DNA from: Serratia nevei
GTDB taxonomy: Bacteria; Pseudomonadota; Gammaproteobacteria; Enterobacterales; Enterobacteriaceae
DNA: 64,000 nucleotides
Assembly: GCF_037948395.1 (NCBI RefSeq)
Contig: NZ_CP149940.1
Span: 930,001 to 994,000, forward strand
Direction: 5' to 3'
Each line of letters starts with the position of its first letter. Within the stretch, counting starts at the first letter, position 1. The position numbers and the translations under genes were made by a program. Below the pieces are notes generated by a model, which was not told where the DNA came from, did not search any database, and was given only the letters and a program-made list of their open reading frames with translations. Below are positions 1 through 8,757 of this stretch, piece by piece.

Positions 1-350
1 CCTGGGCGGTGGCGACGGTGCTGGGCGTGGAAGACAAGATTGAAGGGGCGATGTTCGACGCGGTGCAGAAACAGCGCGCCGTCAACGGCGCCGAAGATAT
101 TCAGCGGGTGTTCACGGCGGCCGGCATCGATGCCGCTACCTATGAAAACGCGCGTCACAGCCTGCTGGTCAAAGGATTGATCGCCAAGCAGAACGAAGCG
201 GTGAAAGCGTTCGAGGTGCGCGGCACCCCGTCGTTCTACGTGGCAGGCAAATACAAGATAGACAATGCCGGCATGGCCAGCACCAGCGTTGAAGGCTACG
301 CCAAAGAGTACGCGGCGGTGGTGCGTTACCTGTTGGACAAACAGCCGTAA
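1..350 (+). CDS. DsbA/DsbL-family thiol:disulfide oxidoreductase, C-terminal part
   Basis: The gene enters from the left edge; the readable frame begins at base 3 and gives 115 residues before the stop. The segment RGTPSFYVAGKY matches the cis-proline loop region of DsbA proteins, and the helical stretch before it fits the DsbA insertion domain. The family introduces disulfides into periplasmic proteins. The catalytic CXXC, signal peptide and start lie outside the window, so DsbA cannot be told from DsbL or another paralogue. Assignment to the family is firm; the exact member is not. Confidence 0.8.
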   Translation, partial: WAVATVLGVEDKIEGAMFDAVQKQRAVNGAEDIQRVFTAAGIDAATYENARHSLLVKGLIAKQNEAVKAFEVRGTPSFYVAGKYKIDNAGMASTSVEGYAKEYAAVVRYLLDKQP

Positions 351-371
351 ACCGGGCCGTCAGGGCCCGGT
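351..371. terminator. Stem-loop between convergent genes
   Basis: Eight-base perfect arms (accgggcc / ggcccggt) enclose a five-base loop directly after the stop of the DsbA-like gene and before the 3' end of the phosphatase gene on the other strand. There is no strong T-run, so a bidirectional terminator is an inference. Confidence 0.55.
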
Positions 372-385
372 GTTAGCCGCCGGGT

Positions 386-1108
386 CTATTTTTCCGCAGG
401 CAAATCCAGCGCCAGGCGCAGCTCGTCGCGCGCTTGCCGGTACTGCTGCTGGAAATCCTGCTGCTGTGAAAGCTGCTGGCTGATCACGCTGCCGGCGATG
501 CGGCCCATCTCGATATCGGAAGGGTAGTGGATCCCCGCCACCACTCGGTTGTCACCGTATTGCCAGGCACGCGTCATGATGGCGGCGCGCTTTTCCGGCA
601 CCATGTTGGCCAGGGTGATGCCCATCAGCGTGCCCAGCGTGGTGTGGCCGGAAGGCCAGGAGCCGGAGCTGGAGCGCTTGACGATCGGCTCGATGCGGCT
701 GTCGAGCATATGCGGGCGCGGGCGCTTCCAGAAATCTTTCGCCGGATCGACCACCGCCGCTTCGGTGGCGACGATGCGATCGAAGAAGGCGCTCACGGCC
801 GGCAACGCTTTGGCGTTGAACTTCGGCCCCATCACGTTGCTGTACACCCAGACGTTCTCTTCCGCATCCGCCTTGGCCTGGCTGGCCATTTCCGGCGTGC
901 GTTTCTGCTGCATGTCGAGCACTTCCCGCAGTTCGCGCTGGGTCTGCGCCGAGTCGTTGACCGGCGGTGGCGGCAGGATGTGGGTCAGATCCACCTGCTG
1001 CGCGGTGGTGAACGGTTGGGCTTCCTCTGCCGCCTGCGCGTGGAACGCGGTCAGGGCGCTGGTGGTAAACAAACACAGCGCTAAAACGGATTTCTGCAAC
1101 GATTTCAT
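386..1108 (-). CDS. Class A (PAP2-type) nonspecific acid phosphatase
   Basis: A 240-residue secreted protein with a signal peptide ending near HAQAA (residues 23-27). All three parts of the PAP2/vanadium-haloperoxidase signature are visible: K124 followed by R131-P132, PSGH at 152-155, and R188 with H194 and D198 (RVVAGIHYPSD). In this family the histidine of the third motif is the phospho-acceptor and the PSGH histidine is the general acid. The size and signal fit the periplasmic PhoN/PhoC class that hydrolyses organic phosphomonoesters at acid pH. It stands alone and convergent with the DsbA-like gene. The ribosome site is weak, but the signal peptide supports this start. Confidence 0.88.
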   Translation of the reverse strand: MKSLQKSVLALCLFTTSALTAFHAQAAEEAQPFTTAQQVDLTHILPPPPVNDSAQTQRELREVLDMQQKRTPEMASQAKADAEENVWVYSNVMGPKFNAKALPAVSAFFDRIVATEAAVVDPAKDFWKRPRPHMLDSRIEPIVKRSSSGSWPSGHTTLGTLMGITLANMVPEKRAAIMTRAWQYGDNRVVAGIHYPSDIEMGRIAGSVISQQLSQQQDFQQQYRQARDELRLALDLPAEK

Positions 1109-1330
1109 CGGGTCATGTCCAGGGTGTCAAAGTGAAAGGGGAGCAGTCTGTATCTTTGGCGAGGCCTGTGACGATGAGATGACGGTTTCGTGGCGGATTG
1201 ATGACGGGCGCCGGGCGAACTGTGATCGCGGCGCCAAATCCCCCGCTCGCCATTGATTGTGTGTTAACGGATTGTTATGGTGTTTTTCTGTTCAACGGCG
1301 CAGCACCGCTGCTGTTTGAAGGGAGAGATC

Positions 1331-2230
1331 ATGACGGCATTGGCAACGCTCCGGGACGTCGGCTTCGAAGAGTGGCTGGGGAAAATCAACACCGCCTGCG
1401 GCCGATTCTGCGCGAAAACGCTGGGGCCGGGCTTCAGCGGGGCGATGCAGGAATTCCGCGCCCATGCGCTGCGCCTGAGCGTGGTCGACGTGTCTCAGGC
1501 CCGGCTGTACCGCACGCCGCGCGAGATCGCCCGCAGCGACGGCGCGCACTTTTTTACCGTCTTCCAGCTGCGCGGCAGCGCGTTGATGGAACAGGGCGAG
1601 AGCCAGACGGTGCTCTCTCCCGGCGACATCACGCTGATCGACGCCTCACGGCCCAGCAGCTTCACCTTCCAGCGCGATTCGCGCCAAATCTCACTGCTGT
1701 TGCCGCGCGGTTGTCTGCCGGTGCCGCCGCCTTGTGCCCAGCGTCTCGGAGCAGAGCTCAGCGCGGTGCGCCTCAGCCGCCAACTGGTGCTGAGCAGCAT
1801 GCAGGATCCTCAGCTCGCCGCGGCGGAAAGCGAGGCGGTGCTGAATGCGCTGGCGGCGCTGCTGCGCCCGGCGCTGGCGCTCGAACAGGCGCGCCCGGAG
1901 GGGCAACAGCCGGTTTTCGACAAGGCGCTGGCGTTGATTGACAGGCATATTCAGTCGGCGCAGCTGCGCCCGGAATGGGTGGCGGCCGAGTTGGGGGTGT
2001 CGCTGCGCAGCCTGTATCGGCTGTTCGCCCGCCAGGGGCTGGTGGTGGCGCAGTACATCAGAAATCGCCGGCTGGATCTGTGCGCGCAGGCGCTGCGCAG
2101 TGCCGCCGGGCAGGAAAAGCTGGCCGGAGTCGGCCTCGACTGGGGTTTCGCCGATCACAGCCATTTCTCGACCGCTTTCAAGCAGCGTTTCGGCATGTCG
2201 CCGAGCGAGTACCGCCGGCAATATCAATAA
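1331..2230 (+). CDS. feaR: AraC-family activator FeaR
   Basis: A 299-residue regulator. The ATG at 1331 follows a good Shine-Dalgarno (agggagag) and starts MTALATLRDVGFEEW; upstream in-frame starts lack one. The N-terminal cupin-like AraC-binding domain contains FYTVFQL-like and GDITLIDASRPSS-like stretches that match E. coli FeaR. The C-terminal AraC DNA-binding domain (about 195-299) has RPEWVAAELGVSLRSLYRLF and ends FGMSPSEYRRQYQ. In E. coli FeaR activates the phenylethylamine/tyramine oxidase gene and feaB. Here it is tail to tail with feaB. Confidence 0.92.
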   Translation: MTALATLRDVGFEEWLGKINTACGRFCAKTLGPGFSGAMQEFRAHALRLSVVDVSQARLYRTPREIARSDGAHFFTVFQLRGSALMEQGESQTVLSPGDITLIDASRPSSFTFQRDSRQISLLLPRGCLPVPPPCAQRLGAELSAVRLSRQLVLSSMQDPQLAAAESEAVLNALAALLRPALALEQARPEGQQPVFDKALALIDRHIQSAQLRPEWVAAELGVSLRSLYRLFARQGLVVAQYIRNRRLDLCAQALRSAAGQEKLAGVGLDWGFADHSHFSTAFKQRFGMSPSEYRRQYQ

Positions 2231-2235
2231 GTCAG

Positions 2236-2256
2236 GGCGCGGGCCAGGCCCGCGCC
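2236..2256. terminator. Stem-loop between feaR and feaB
   Basis: Perfect nine-base arms (ggcgcgggc / gcccgcgcc) around a cag loop lie in the 33-base gap between two convergent genes. It probably terminates both transcripts, although no T-run follows on either strand. Confidence 0.6.
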
Positions 2257-2263
2257 GCCTCAC

Positions 2264-3763
2264 TCAATAGCGGATGCAGACCGATTTGGTTTCGGTGTAG
2301 GCATCCAGCCAATCCGGGCCGAAGTCACGGCCGCTGCCCGACTGTTTGAACCCGCCGAACGGCATGTTCGGGTCGATCAGCGTATGGGTGTTGACCCACA
2401 CGGTGCCGGCCTGGATGCGCGGCGTCAGCGCCATCGCTTTCTGCAGGCTGGTGGTCCACAGGCTGGCGGTCAGCCCGAAGTCGGTGTCGTTGGCCTTGCT
2501 CAATGCCTCTTCGGCGCTCGCTACCCGAATCAGGTTAACCACCGGGCCGAACACTTCCTCGCGCGTCAGGTTCAGCCTGTCGTCCGGGTTGATCACCAGC
2601 GTTGGCGGGATGTAGAAGCCATTGGCATCCGGCCCGGCCGCGCCGCCGATAAGCTCGGCGTTTTTCGCCCGGGCATCGTCCAGGTAGGCCGCCACCTTGT
2701 TGCGGTGCGCGAGCGACACCAGCGGGTTGATTTGCGCGCCGGTGTCCATGCCAGGCCCGACCGACAGCGATTTCACCGCCTGTTCGAAACCGGCCACCAG
2801 TTGGTCATAAATCGGCGCTTCGATATAAATCCGCGAACTGGCGGCGCACACCTGCCCCTGGTTGAGGAAGCTGCCGAGCATCAGGCCTTCGATCACCTGC
2901 TGCGGATCGGCGTCTTTCAGCACGATGGCCGGGTTTTTGCCGCCCAGCTCCAGCGTCACCCGGGTCAGGCGATCCGCCGCCGCGCGCGCGATGCTTTTGC
3001 CCACCGGCGTGGAGCCGGTAAAGCTGACTTTGGCGATCAGCGGATGTTCGGTCAGCGCCTTGCCGCACAGGGTGCCGCGGCCAGTGACCACGTTGAACAC
3101 GCCCGGCGGCACGCCGGCTTCGCTCGCCAGTTCGGCCATGCGCAGCAGGGTGAGCGGGGTGGTTTCCGACGGCTTGATGACGATGGAGCAGCCTGCCGCC
3201 AGCGCCGGCATCACTTTCCACATGCCGATCATCAGCGGGAAGTTCCAGGGCACGATGCCGGCGACCACGCCAATCGGCTCTTTACGGGTATAAACCTGAT
3301 ATTTGGCGCCCGGCGGCATCGGAATGGAGACGTCCAGCGTCTGGCCGGTGATTTTGGTCGCCAGACCGGCGGTGTAGCGCATCCAGTTCAGGGTGCTGCC
3401 GACTTCGAAGGCGCGGGCGATGTTGATGGACTTGCCCTGCTCCAGGGTTTCCAACTGCGCCAGCTCCTCGGCGTGTTGCTCCACCAAATCGGCGTAGCGC
3501 AGCAGGATGCGTTCGCGCTCTACCGGCAGACGCTGCGCCCAGACGCCTTCGCTGAAGGCTTTGTGGGCGGACTGCACCGCCAGCGCGACGTCGTGTTCGT
3601 TGGCGTCGGCGGTGGTGGCGATCTGCTGCCCATTGGCGGGGTTATACACCGCCAGGCGGCCTTCCGCGGCGGACGCACGCCACTGGCCGTCGATATACAG
3701 CCCATGCTGACGATCGAGAAAACGCGACACGCTATCCAGCACGGCTACGGTATTGTCAGACAT
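2264..3763 (-). CDS. feaB: Phenylacetaldehyde dehydrogenase FeaB
   Basis: A 499-residue NAD-dependent aldehyde dehydrogenase, the same length as E. coli FeaB and closely similar throughout. It oxidises phenylacetaldehyde or 4-hydroxyphenylacetaldehyde, produced by amine oxidation, to the acid. Visible active-site elements in 499-residue numbering: N174 in VPWNFP, K197 in IKPSE, E272 in LELGGKNP and the nucleophile C306 in [10 protein letters not shown]. The start at 3763 (MSDNTVAVL) is chosen because GGAGGA precedes it; a possible start 7 codons upstream has none. The amine oxidase gene is not in this window. Confidence 0.95.
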   Translation of the reverse strand: MSDNTVAVLDSVSRFLDRQHGLYIDGQWRASAAEGRLAVYNPANGQQIATTADANEHDVALAVQSAHKAFSEGVWAQRLPVERERILLRYADLVEQHAEELAQLETLEQGKSINIARAFEVGSTLNWMRYTAGLATKITGQTLDVSIPMPPGAKYQVYTRKEPIGVVAGIVPWNFPLMIGMWKVMPALAAGCSIVIKPSETTPLTLLRMAELASEAGVPPGVFNVVTGRGTLCGKALTEHPLIAKVSFTGSTPVGKSIARAAADRLTRVTLELGGKNPAIVLKDADPQQVIEGLMLGSFLNQGQVCAASSRIYIEAPIYDQLVAGFEQAVKSLSVGPGMDTGAQINPLVSLAHRNKVAAYLDDARAKNAELIGGAAGPDANGFYIPPTLVINPDDRLNLTREEVFGPVVNLIRVASAEEALSKANDTDFGLTASLWTTSLQKAMALTPRIQAGTVWVNTHTLIDPNMPFGGFKQSGSGRDFGPDWLDAYTETKSVCIRY

Positions 3764-3896
3764 ACATCCTCCAATCAGGCTCATCAGGTTATCGTTAACC
3801 CTGCAAGTCTAGATCAGCGGGAAAGCGGCGGCTTTGGTCTGCCTGACATTCGGTTTGCCCTGCGTGTCACTTTGCCGTGACGAACGAGTAAACCGC

Positions 3897-3914
3897 GGCC
3901 GGCGGGCGCCGGCC
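3897..3914. terminator. GC-rich palindrome downstream of leuE
   Basis: Seven-base arms (ggccggc / gccggcc) with a four-base loop lie just past the leuE stop, within the short gap before the feaB promoter region. No T-run follows, so terminator function is only suggested. Confidence 0.4.
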
Positions 3915-3922
3915 GGGAGGGA

Positions 3923-4561
3923 TCACGAGCTCAGGGTCGCCAGACGGGTAGCGAAGCCGAGGAACAGCAGGCCGATCAGGCCGTTGCCGAGCTTCGCCAG
4001 GCCTTTCTTGTGATTGAAGAAATGCGCCAGCATCGCGCCGGAGAAGATCAGCGTGCTCATGTAGATAAAGCTGACGGCTTCGAGGATCAGCGCCAGAATG
4101 GTGAACGACAGCCCGGTGTGCGCGTAGTTGAAGTCGATGAACTGCACGAAGAACGACACGTAAAACAGGATAGCTTTCGGGTTGGTCAGGCTCAGCGTCA
4201 GCGACTTGCGCAGAATGCTGTGGCCGCCTTCAATCTGCTGTTGTTGCGCCTGCGCCTTCTGCACGAAGGTGGCGTAGAGGATTTTTGCGCCGAGGAACAG
4301 CAGGTAAATCGCGCCGAGAAAACGCACCAGGGTAAACAGGAACGGCGTGGTGCGGATCAGCGAAGCCACGCCGATATAGGCGCAGAAGATCAGGATCGCA
4401 TCGCCGATGAACACGCCGAGCGCTGCGGTGTAGCCAGCGCGCACGCCGCGCGATACGCCGGTTTTCAGCACGTACAGCGTATTCGGCCCCGGCAGAATGA
4501 TAATAAAGACCACCCCGGCCAAATAGGTCCATAAATTCAGGACGCCAAAACTCTCTAACAC
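3923..4561 (-). CDS. leuE: Leucine exporter LeuE (LysE/RhtB family)
   Basis: Read from a GTG at 4561 the protein is 212 residues, the length of E. coli LeuE, and begins [15 protein letters not shown], matching that protein's N terminus; GGAGAGG sits 5 bases upstream. The in-frame ATG at 4600 lies upstream of that ribosome site and would add 13 unmatched residues. About six hydrophobic segments are present, with the family motif [12 protein letters not shown] near the N terminus and [12 protein letters not shown] mid-protein. The family exports amino acids by proton antiport; leucine is inferred from close similarity to LeuE. Confidence 0.9.
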   Translation of the reverse strand: MLESFGVLNLWTYLAGVVFIIILPGPNTLYVLKTGVSRGVRAGYTAALGVFIGDAILIFCAYIGVASLIRTTPFLFTLVRFLGAIYLLFLGAKILYATFVQKAQAQQQQIEGGHSILRKSLTLSLTNPKAILFYVSFFVQFIDFNYAHTGLSFTILALILEAVSFIYMSTLIFSGAMLAHFFNHKKGLAKLGNGLIGLLFLGFATRLATLSS

Positions 4562-4715
4562 AATAACCTCTCCATGCGCGCAACTAACAGGCAAAAACAC
4601 TGGCCACGCCCGTGGCCGGCCGCGATCCTAACGCTGTGCAACCGGGTTGGCAACGTAATAAACTTCATGTTGTTGGTTAAAAATTGTCGAAACATTGTCG
4701 AAAACGTCGGCGCCG

Positions 4716-4728
4716 AATTAAAAAGCAA
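4716..4728 (+). promoter_or_regulatory. Ada-binding site upstream of ada
   Basis: The sequence AAT, six bases, GCAA (aattaaaaagcaa) matches the A-box/B-box pattern bound by methylated Ada. A possible -10 (tatgct, 4760-4765) lies 32 bases downstream with no good -35, as expected of an Ada-activated promoter. Autoregulation of ada is inferred. Confidence 0.55.
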
Positions 4729-4795
4729 GAGTCGGCGTGTTTCGCCAACGGCCCGTCACTATGCTGGTTAACATCGAAACCGCAGTGAGGAACGG

Positions 4796-5854
4796 ATGAT
4801 GAAAAACGTAATCGACAGCGCCGATCCGCGCTGGCTGGCGATCGTCAGCCGCGACAAGCACGCCGACGGCCGCTTTATCTACGCGGTGAAAACCACCGGC
4901 GTGTATTGCTCACCTTCTTGCCCGTCACGCCAGCCGAACCGGCAAAACGTGGAGCTGTTCGACGACGCCGAGCAGGCGGAGGCAGCGGGTTATCGGCCCT
5001 GCAAACGCTGCCGCCAGGGGCTGACGCCGTTGACGGAGCAGCATGCGCGGCAGATAGCTGAGGCCTGCCGCTATATCGAACGGGCGGAGAAAGCGCCGTC
5101 GCTGCAGACGCTGGCGCGCCACGTCGGGTTGAGCCAATACCATTTCCACCGGCTGTTCAAAGCGATCACCGGCCTGACGCCGAAAGGCTATGCCGACGCG
5201 CAGCGCAGCCAACGGCTGCGCACCGGTCTTACGCAGCAGGAGACGGTGACCGACGCGATCTTCGACGCCGGCTATGGCGCCAACGGCCGCTTCTATCAGC
5301 AAGCCAACGCCGCACTGGGCATGACGCCGAAGGCCTACCGGGCGGGTGGCAAAGGCATGCGCATCCATTTCGCCGTCGGGCGCTGTTCGCTGGGCGAGAT
5401 CCTGGCGGCGCAGAGCGAGGTGGGCATCTGCGCCATTTTGCTGGGGGACGATGCGCAGCGGTTGGTGCAGGATCTGCAGGATAAGTTCCCTAATGCCGAG
5501 CTGATCGGCGGCGATGCGCAGTATGAAGCGCTGATGGCGCAGGTGGTGGGGTTGATTGAAGCGCCGGAAAACGGGCTGGCGCTGCCGCTGGATATTCGCG
5601 GCACCGCGTTTCAACAGCGGGTTTGGCAGGCGCTGCGGGCGATACCGGTCGGCGAGACCGTCAGCTATGCCGATATCGCCCGGCGCATCGGCGCGCCCAA
5701 AGCGGTGCGCGCGGTGGCCGGCGCCTGCGCCGCCAACGTGCTGGCGGTGGCGATCCCCTGTCACCGGGTGGTGCGTAACGACGGCGCCTTGTCCGGCTAT
5801 CGCTGGGGCGTCGAGCGCAAGCAAGCCTTGTTGGAAAAAGAGGCGCAGCGATGA
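4796..5854 (+). CDS. ada: Ada: methylation-responsive regulator and O6-methylguanine methyltransferase
   Basis: A 352-residue protein with the full Ada layout. The N-terminal zinc domain has C38, C42, C69 and C72 at the same positions as E. coli (TGVYCSPSC and YRPCKRC); C38 takes methyl groups from phosphotriesters and switches Ada to an activator. An AraC-type helix-turn-helix follows (about 85-180, HVGLSQYHFHRLFKAITG). The C-terminal methyltransferase domain has the suicide cysteine C322 in AIPCHRVV. Two ATG codons are adjacent at 4796 and 4799 after GAGGAACGG. The next gene overlaps by four bases, so the two are co-translated. Confidence 0.95.
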   Translation: MMKNVIDSADPRWLAIVSRDKHADGRFIYAVKTTGVYCSPSCPSRQPNRQNVELFDDAEQAEAAGYRPCKRCRQGLTPLTEQHARQIAEACRYIERAEKAPSLQTLARHVGLSQYHFHRLFKAITGLTPKGYADAQRSQRLRTGLTQQETVTDAIFDAGYGANGRFYQQANAALGMTPKAYRAGGKGMRIHFAVGRCSLGEILAAQSEVGICAILLGDDAQRLVQDLQDKFPNAELIGGDAQYEALMAQVVGLIEAPENGLALPLDIRGTAFQQRVWQALRAIPVGETVSYADIARRIGAPKAVRAVAGACAANVLAVAIPCHRVVRNDGALSGYRWGVERKQALLEKEAQR

Positions 5855-6564
5855 GCGGCCCGCTGGCGGCGCGGCTGGCCGAATTGGACTGGGCGGCAAT
5901 CGAACGCGAACTCGATGCGCAGGGCTGCGCGCGGCTGCCTGGCGTGCTCAGCCAAGACCTGTGCAGCGAGCTGGCGGCGCTCTACCCGCACGATGCGCAC
6001 TTCCGCAGCCGCGTCGTGATGGCGCGGCACGGTTTTGGCCGCGGCGAGTACCGGTATTTCGCCTATCCGCTGCCGCTTCCGGTGGCCGAGGTGCGCAGCC
6101 TGATGTATGCACGGCTGGCGCCGGTGGCCAACCGCTGGAATACCTTATTGGGTTTGACGGCGCGCTATCCCGCCGAACACGAGGCCTACCTGGCCGAATG
6201 CCACCGGGCCGGCCAACGGCGGCCGACGCCGCTGCTGTTGCGTTACGAAGCGGGGGATTACAACTGCCTGCATCAGGATCTGTACGGCGAGCGGGTGTTT
6301 CCGCTGCAGGTGGCGTTTTTACTTTCCGCCCCTGAACGGGACTTCACCGGCGGCGAATTCGTGCTGACCGAACAGCGGCCGCGGATGCAGAGTCGGCCTG
6401 AGGTGGTGCCGCTGCAGCAGGGCGACGCGGTAGTGTTCGCCGTGCATCACCGGCCGGTGGCGGGAGTGAAAGGCTACTATCGGGTCAATCTGCGCCACGG
6501 CGTCAGCCGGATACACGCCGGCCAACGCCACACGCTGGGGGTTATCTTTCACGACGCGCTATAG
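5851..6564 (+). CDS. 2OG-Fe(II) oxygenase in the ada operon
   Basis: A 237-residue protein whose ATG overlaps the ada stop (ATGA). It carries a 2-oxoglutarate/iron oxygenase site: H141 and D143 in LHQD, the distal H216 in NLRHGVSR, and R220 to bind 2-oxoglutarate. The stretch [13 protein letters not shown] resembles the RY..G....LHQD segment of AlkB, but the rest is not AlkB-like and the spacing differs. In E. coli alkB occupies this position after ada, so a role in repair of alkylated nucleic acid is an inference from context. The substrate is unknown. Confidence 0.8.
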   Translation: MSGPLAARLAELDWAAIERELDAQGCARLPGVLSQDLCSELAALYPHDAHFRSRVVMARHGFGRGEYRYFAYPLPLPVAEVRSLMYARLAPVANRWNTLLGLTARYPAEHEAYLAECHRAGQRRPTPLLLRYEAGDYNCLHQDLYGERVFPLQVAFLLSAPERDFTGGEFVLTEQRPRMQSRPEVVPLQQGDAVVFAVHHRPVAGVKGYYRVNLRHGVSRIHAGQRHTLGVIFHDAL

Positions 6565-7422
6565 CTTGCGCGCCAGCAGGGTGGCGAAGCGCAGCGAGAT
6601 GCGGTTGCCGGCGGCGTCGGTCTTGTGCAGTTGGCCGACGTCTTCGTTGTATTTGAGGATCTCCCAGTTGCGATAATAATGCTTCAGCTCACCCGGGCTG
6701 AAGGTGAACGGGAACGGCAGCGGGCAGGGATAATCCTCGGTATCCATCGCCGCCACGATCAGGTTATGGCCGCCGCGCACGGTGCTGTCCTGCATGTTTT
6801 GCACGATAGACGGAATTTGCTGGCGTTCGAGGAACATCATCACCACGGTGGACAGGATGAAGTCGTATTCGCCGCTGAAGCGGTGGGTATTGAGATCCTG
6901 CACGCTGGCGCTCAGGCGGGTCAGCTGCTCGGCGTCGATGATCTGATTGAGGCGGTCTATCGACGGCGCGTGCTTGTCCCAGGCGGTGACGTCGAAACCT
7001 TTCAGATTGAGATAGAGCGAATTGCGGCCGCCGCCGCAGCCCAGATCCAGCGCCTTGCCCGGCGCGATGCGCGCCGCCGCCTCGATCACTTCAGAGTGGG
7101 TGCGCGTCAGTTCGTATTTCTTGTGGTAGTAATCTTCCGGCGTGCAGTAAAACGCCAGCCGGCAGGTCATGTCGTCCGAGAAGGAAACGATGCGATGCCA
7201 CTGCTGCGGCGCGATAAACGGCGGCTGGCTTTCGGGGCTGAACTGCCAGGTCTCGGTGGTGGCGCCGTCTTCGGTCATCATGGCGAACGTCAGGCTGCCG
7301 CTCAGGACGGTGAGCTTCGCCCAGGTGCCGCTCTGGGTGTTGTGGCGCTGGCGGAAGGCCTCCGGCAGCGTGTCGCTGTTCCATTCCGGCAGGGTTTTGT
7401 AGCAAAGCAGCTGCTGCTCCAT
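6559..7422 (-). CDS. tehB: TehB-type SAM methyltransferase (tellurite resistance), long form
   Basis: A 287-residue protein with two parts. Residues 1 to about 95 form a cupin-like DUF1971 domain ([19 protein letters not shown] at the N terminus), and the rest is a class I methyltransferase with the SAM-binding motif [10 protein letters not shown] at 125-134. This is the long form known from Haemophilus; E. coli TehB lacks the first domain. TehB methylates tellurite and selenite. The start at 7422 (MEQQLLCY) follows GAGGAG; a possible start 9 codons upstream does not. Its 3' end overlaps the convergent oxygenase gene by six bases. No tehA is adjacent. Confidence 0.85.
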   Translation of the reverse strand: MEQQLLCYKTLPEWNSDTLPEAFRQRHNTQSGTWAKLTVLSGSLTFAMMTEDGATTETWQFSPESQPPFIAPQQWHRIVSFSDDMTCRLAFYCTPEDYYHKKYELTRTHSEVIEAAARIAPGKALDLGCGGGRNSLYLNLKGFDVTAWDKHAPSIDRLNQIIDAEQLTRLSASVQDLNTHRFSGEYDFILSTVVMMFLERQQIPSIVQNMQDSTVRGGHNLIVAAMDTEDYPCPLPFPFTFSPGELKHYYRNWEILKYNEDVGQLHKTDAAGNRISLRFATLLARKL

Positions 7423-7600
7423 AAGGGGCTCCTCTGGCTGGGCAAGCAAAGTGATTTATATGATGTATATAAAATACATTTTTATGAGGCGTTTGAACAT
7501 AGCGGCCTGACGGGAAGGCGCGGCGATATCTTTATACTGGATTGTGCGCGGCGGCTGGGCTAATTTCAGTGCTGTTCATGTCATCACGTTCAGGGAAAAG

Positions 7601-8704
7601 ATGCCGATACCTCGTTTATTTCACCCGACGCCCTTCCGTTGGCTGAGCCTGGCCGCGCTGCTGGCGCTGGCGGGCTGTACCAGTAAAACCCCCACCACGG
7701 CGCCGGCGGCGCGCCCCGCCGACGTCAAAGCCCGACTGATGACGCTGATCCCGGCCAACGCCGGCGATCGTCAGGGCTGGGCTACCGATATTACCGCCGC
7801 CTTCGCCGCGCAGGGCATCGAGCCGAGCGATGAGAACCTGTGTTCGGTGCTGGCGGTGACCGAACAGGAGTCGACGTTCCAGGCCAACCCGCAGGTGCCG
7901 GGGCTGCCGAAGATCGCCTGGAAGGAGATCGATCGCCGTGCCGATCAGATGCACATCCCGAACTTTTTGGTGCACACCGCGTTGAAGATCTCGTCGTCGA
8001 ACGGGAAGAGCTACAGCGAGCGGTTGGATAAGGTGCGTACCGAGAAGGATCTGAGCGATATCTTCGATGACATGATCGACCGCGTGCCGATGGGGCAGAA
8101 GCTGTTCGGGCATTTAAACCCGGTACATACCGGCGGCCCGATGCAGGTGAGCGTCGCCTTCGCCGAGGCGCACGCCACAGGGTACCCTTATCCGATCGAC
8201 GGCTCGATTCGCCGCGAAGTCTTCAGCCGGCGCGGTGGCATGTACTTCGGCATTATGCATTTGCTGGGGTATCCGGTCGATTACAGCCGGCCGATTTATC
8301 GCTTTGCCGACTTCAACGCCGGCTGGTACGCCAGCCGCAACGCGGCGTTCCAAAACGCGGTCAGCCGGGCGAGCGCGATTCCGCTGGCGCTGGACGGCGA
8401 CCTGATCGATTTCGGCAGCGACAAGCCCGGCTCGACCGAGCTGGCGGTGCGCACGCTCGGCAAGCGCCTGAACATGAGCGACAGCGCCATTCGCCGGGCG
8501 CTCGAGAAAGGCGACACGGCCGGCTTTGCCGACACCGACCTGTATAAGAAGGTCTACGCGCTGGCGGGCGGCAAGCTGCCGCGTGAGATGCTGCCGGGTA
8601 TCCAGCTGGAGAGCCCGAAAATCACCCGCAAGCTGACCACCGCCTGGTTCGCCAAGCGGGTGGACGAACGCCGCCAGCGTTGCATGGCGCGCGCCGGCGG
8701 GTAA
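7601..8704 (+). CDS. DUF1615 lipoprotein
   Basis: Reading from the ATG at 7601 gives 367 residues with a lipoprotein signal: a basic N terminus, a hydrophobic core and the lipobox LALAGC (Cys26). The mature part matches the DUF1615 family, seen in stretches such as EQESTFQANPQVPGLPKIAW and YPVDYSRPIYRFADFNAGWY. The E-Q-E-S-T-F-Q segment looks like the catalytic-glutamate region of lysozyme-like transglycosylases, so a cell-wall role is possible but unproven. It is monocistronic with its own terminator. An in-frame upstream extension lacks a signal and a ribosome site. Confidence 0.82.
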   Translation: MPIPRLFHPTPFRWLSLAALLALAGCTSKTPTTAPAARPADVKARLMTLIPANAGDRQGWATDITAAFAAQGIEPSDENLCSVLAVTEQESTFQANPQVPGLPKIAWKEIDRRADQMHIPNFLVHTALKISSSNGKSYSERLDKVRTEKDLSDIFDDMIDRVPMGQKLFGHLNPVHTGGPMQVSVAFAEAHATGYPYPIDGSIRREVFSRRGGMYFGIMHLLGYPVDYSRPIYRFADFNAGWYASRNAAFQNAVSRASAIPLALDGDLIDFGSDKPGSTELAVRTLGKRLNMSDSAIRRALEKGDTAGFADTDLYKKVYALAGGKLPREMLPGIQLESPKITRKLTTAWFAKRVDERRQRCMARAGG

Positions 8705-8718
8705 CGACATAAAAAAAT

Positions 8719-8744
8719 GCCGCCGGTGGCCTGAACCACCGGCG
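8719..8744. terminator. Hairpin between convergent genes
   Basis: Eleven-base perfect arms (gccgccggtgg / ccaccggcggc) enclose six bases, with seven A on the left side. The A-run acts as a T-run for the minus-strand gene at 8758, so this looks like the terminator of the decarboxylase gene and possibly a bidirectional one. Confidence 0.75.
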
Positions 8745-8757
8745 GCGCGGTAGCGCC

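Noticed and set aside
2384..3880. A 498-codon open frame on the plus strand across feaB
   Set aside because: It is the antisense shadow of feaB, with no ribosome site and low-complexity composition; the minus-strand protein matches aldehyde dehydrogenase throughout.
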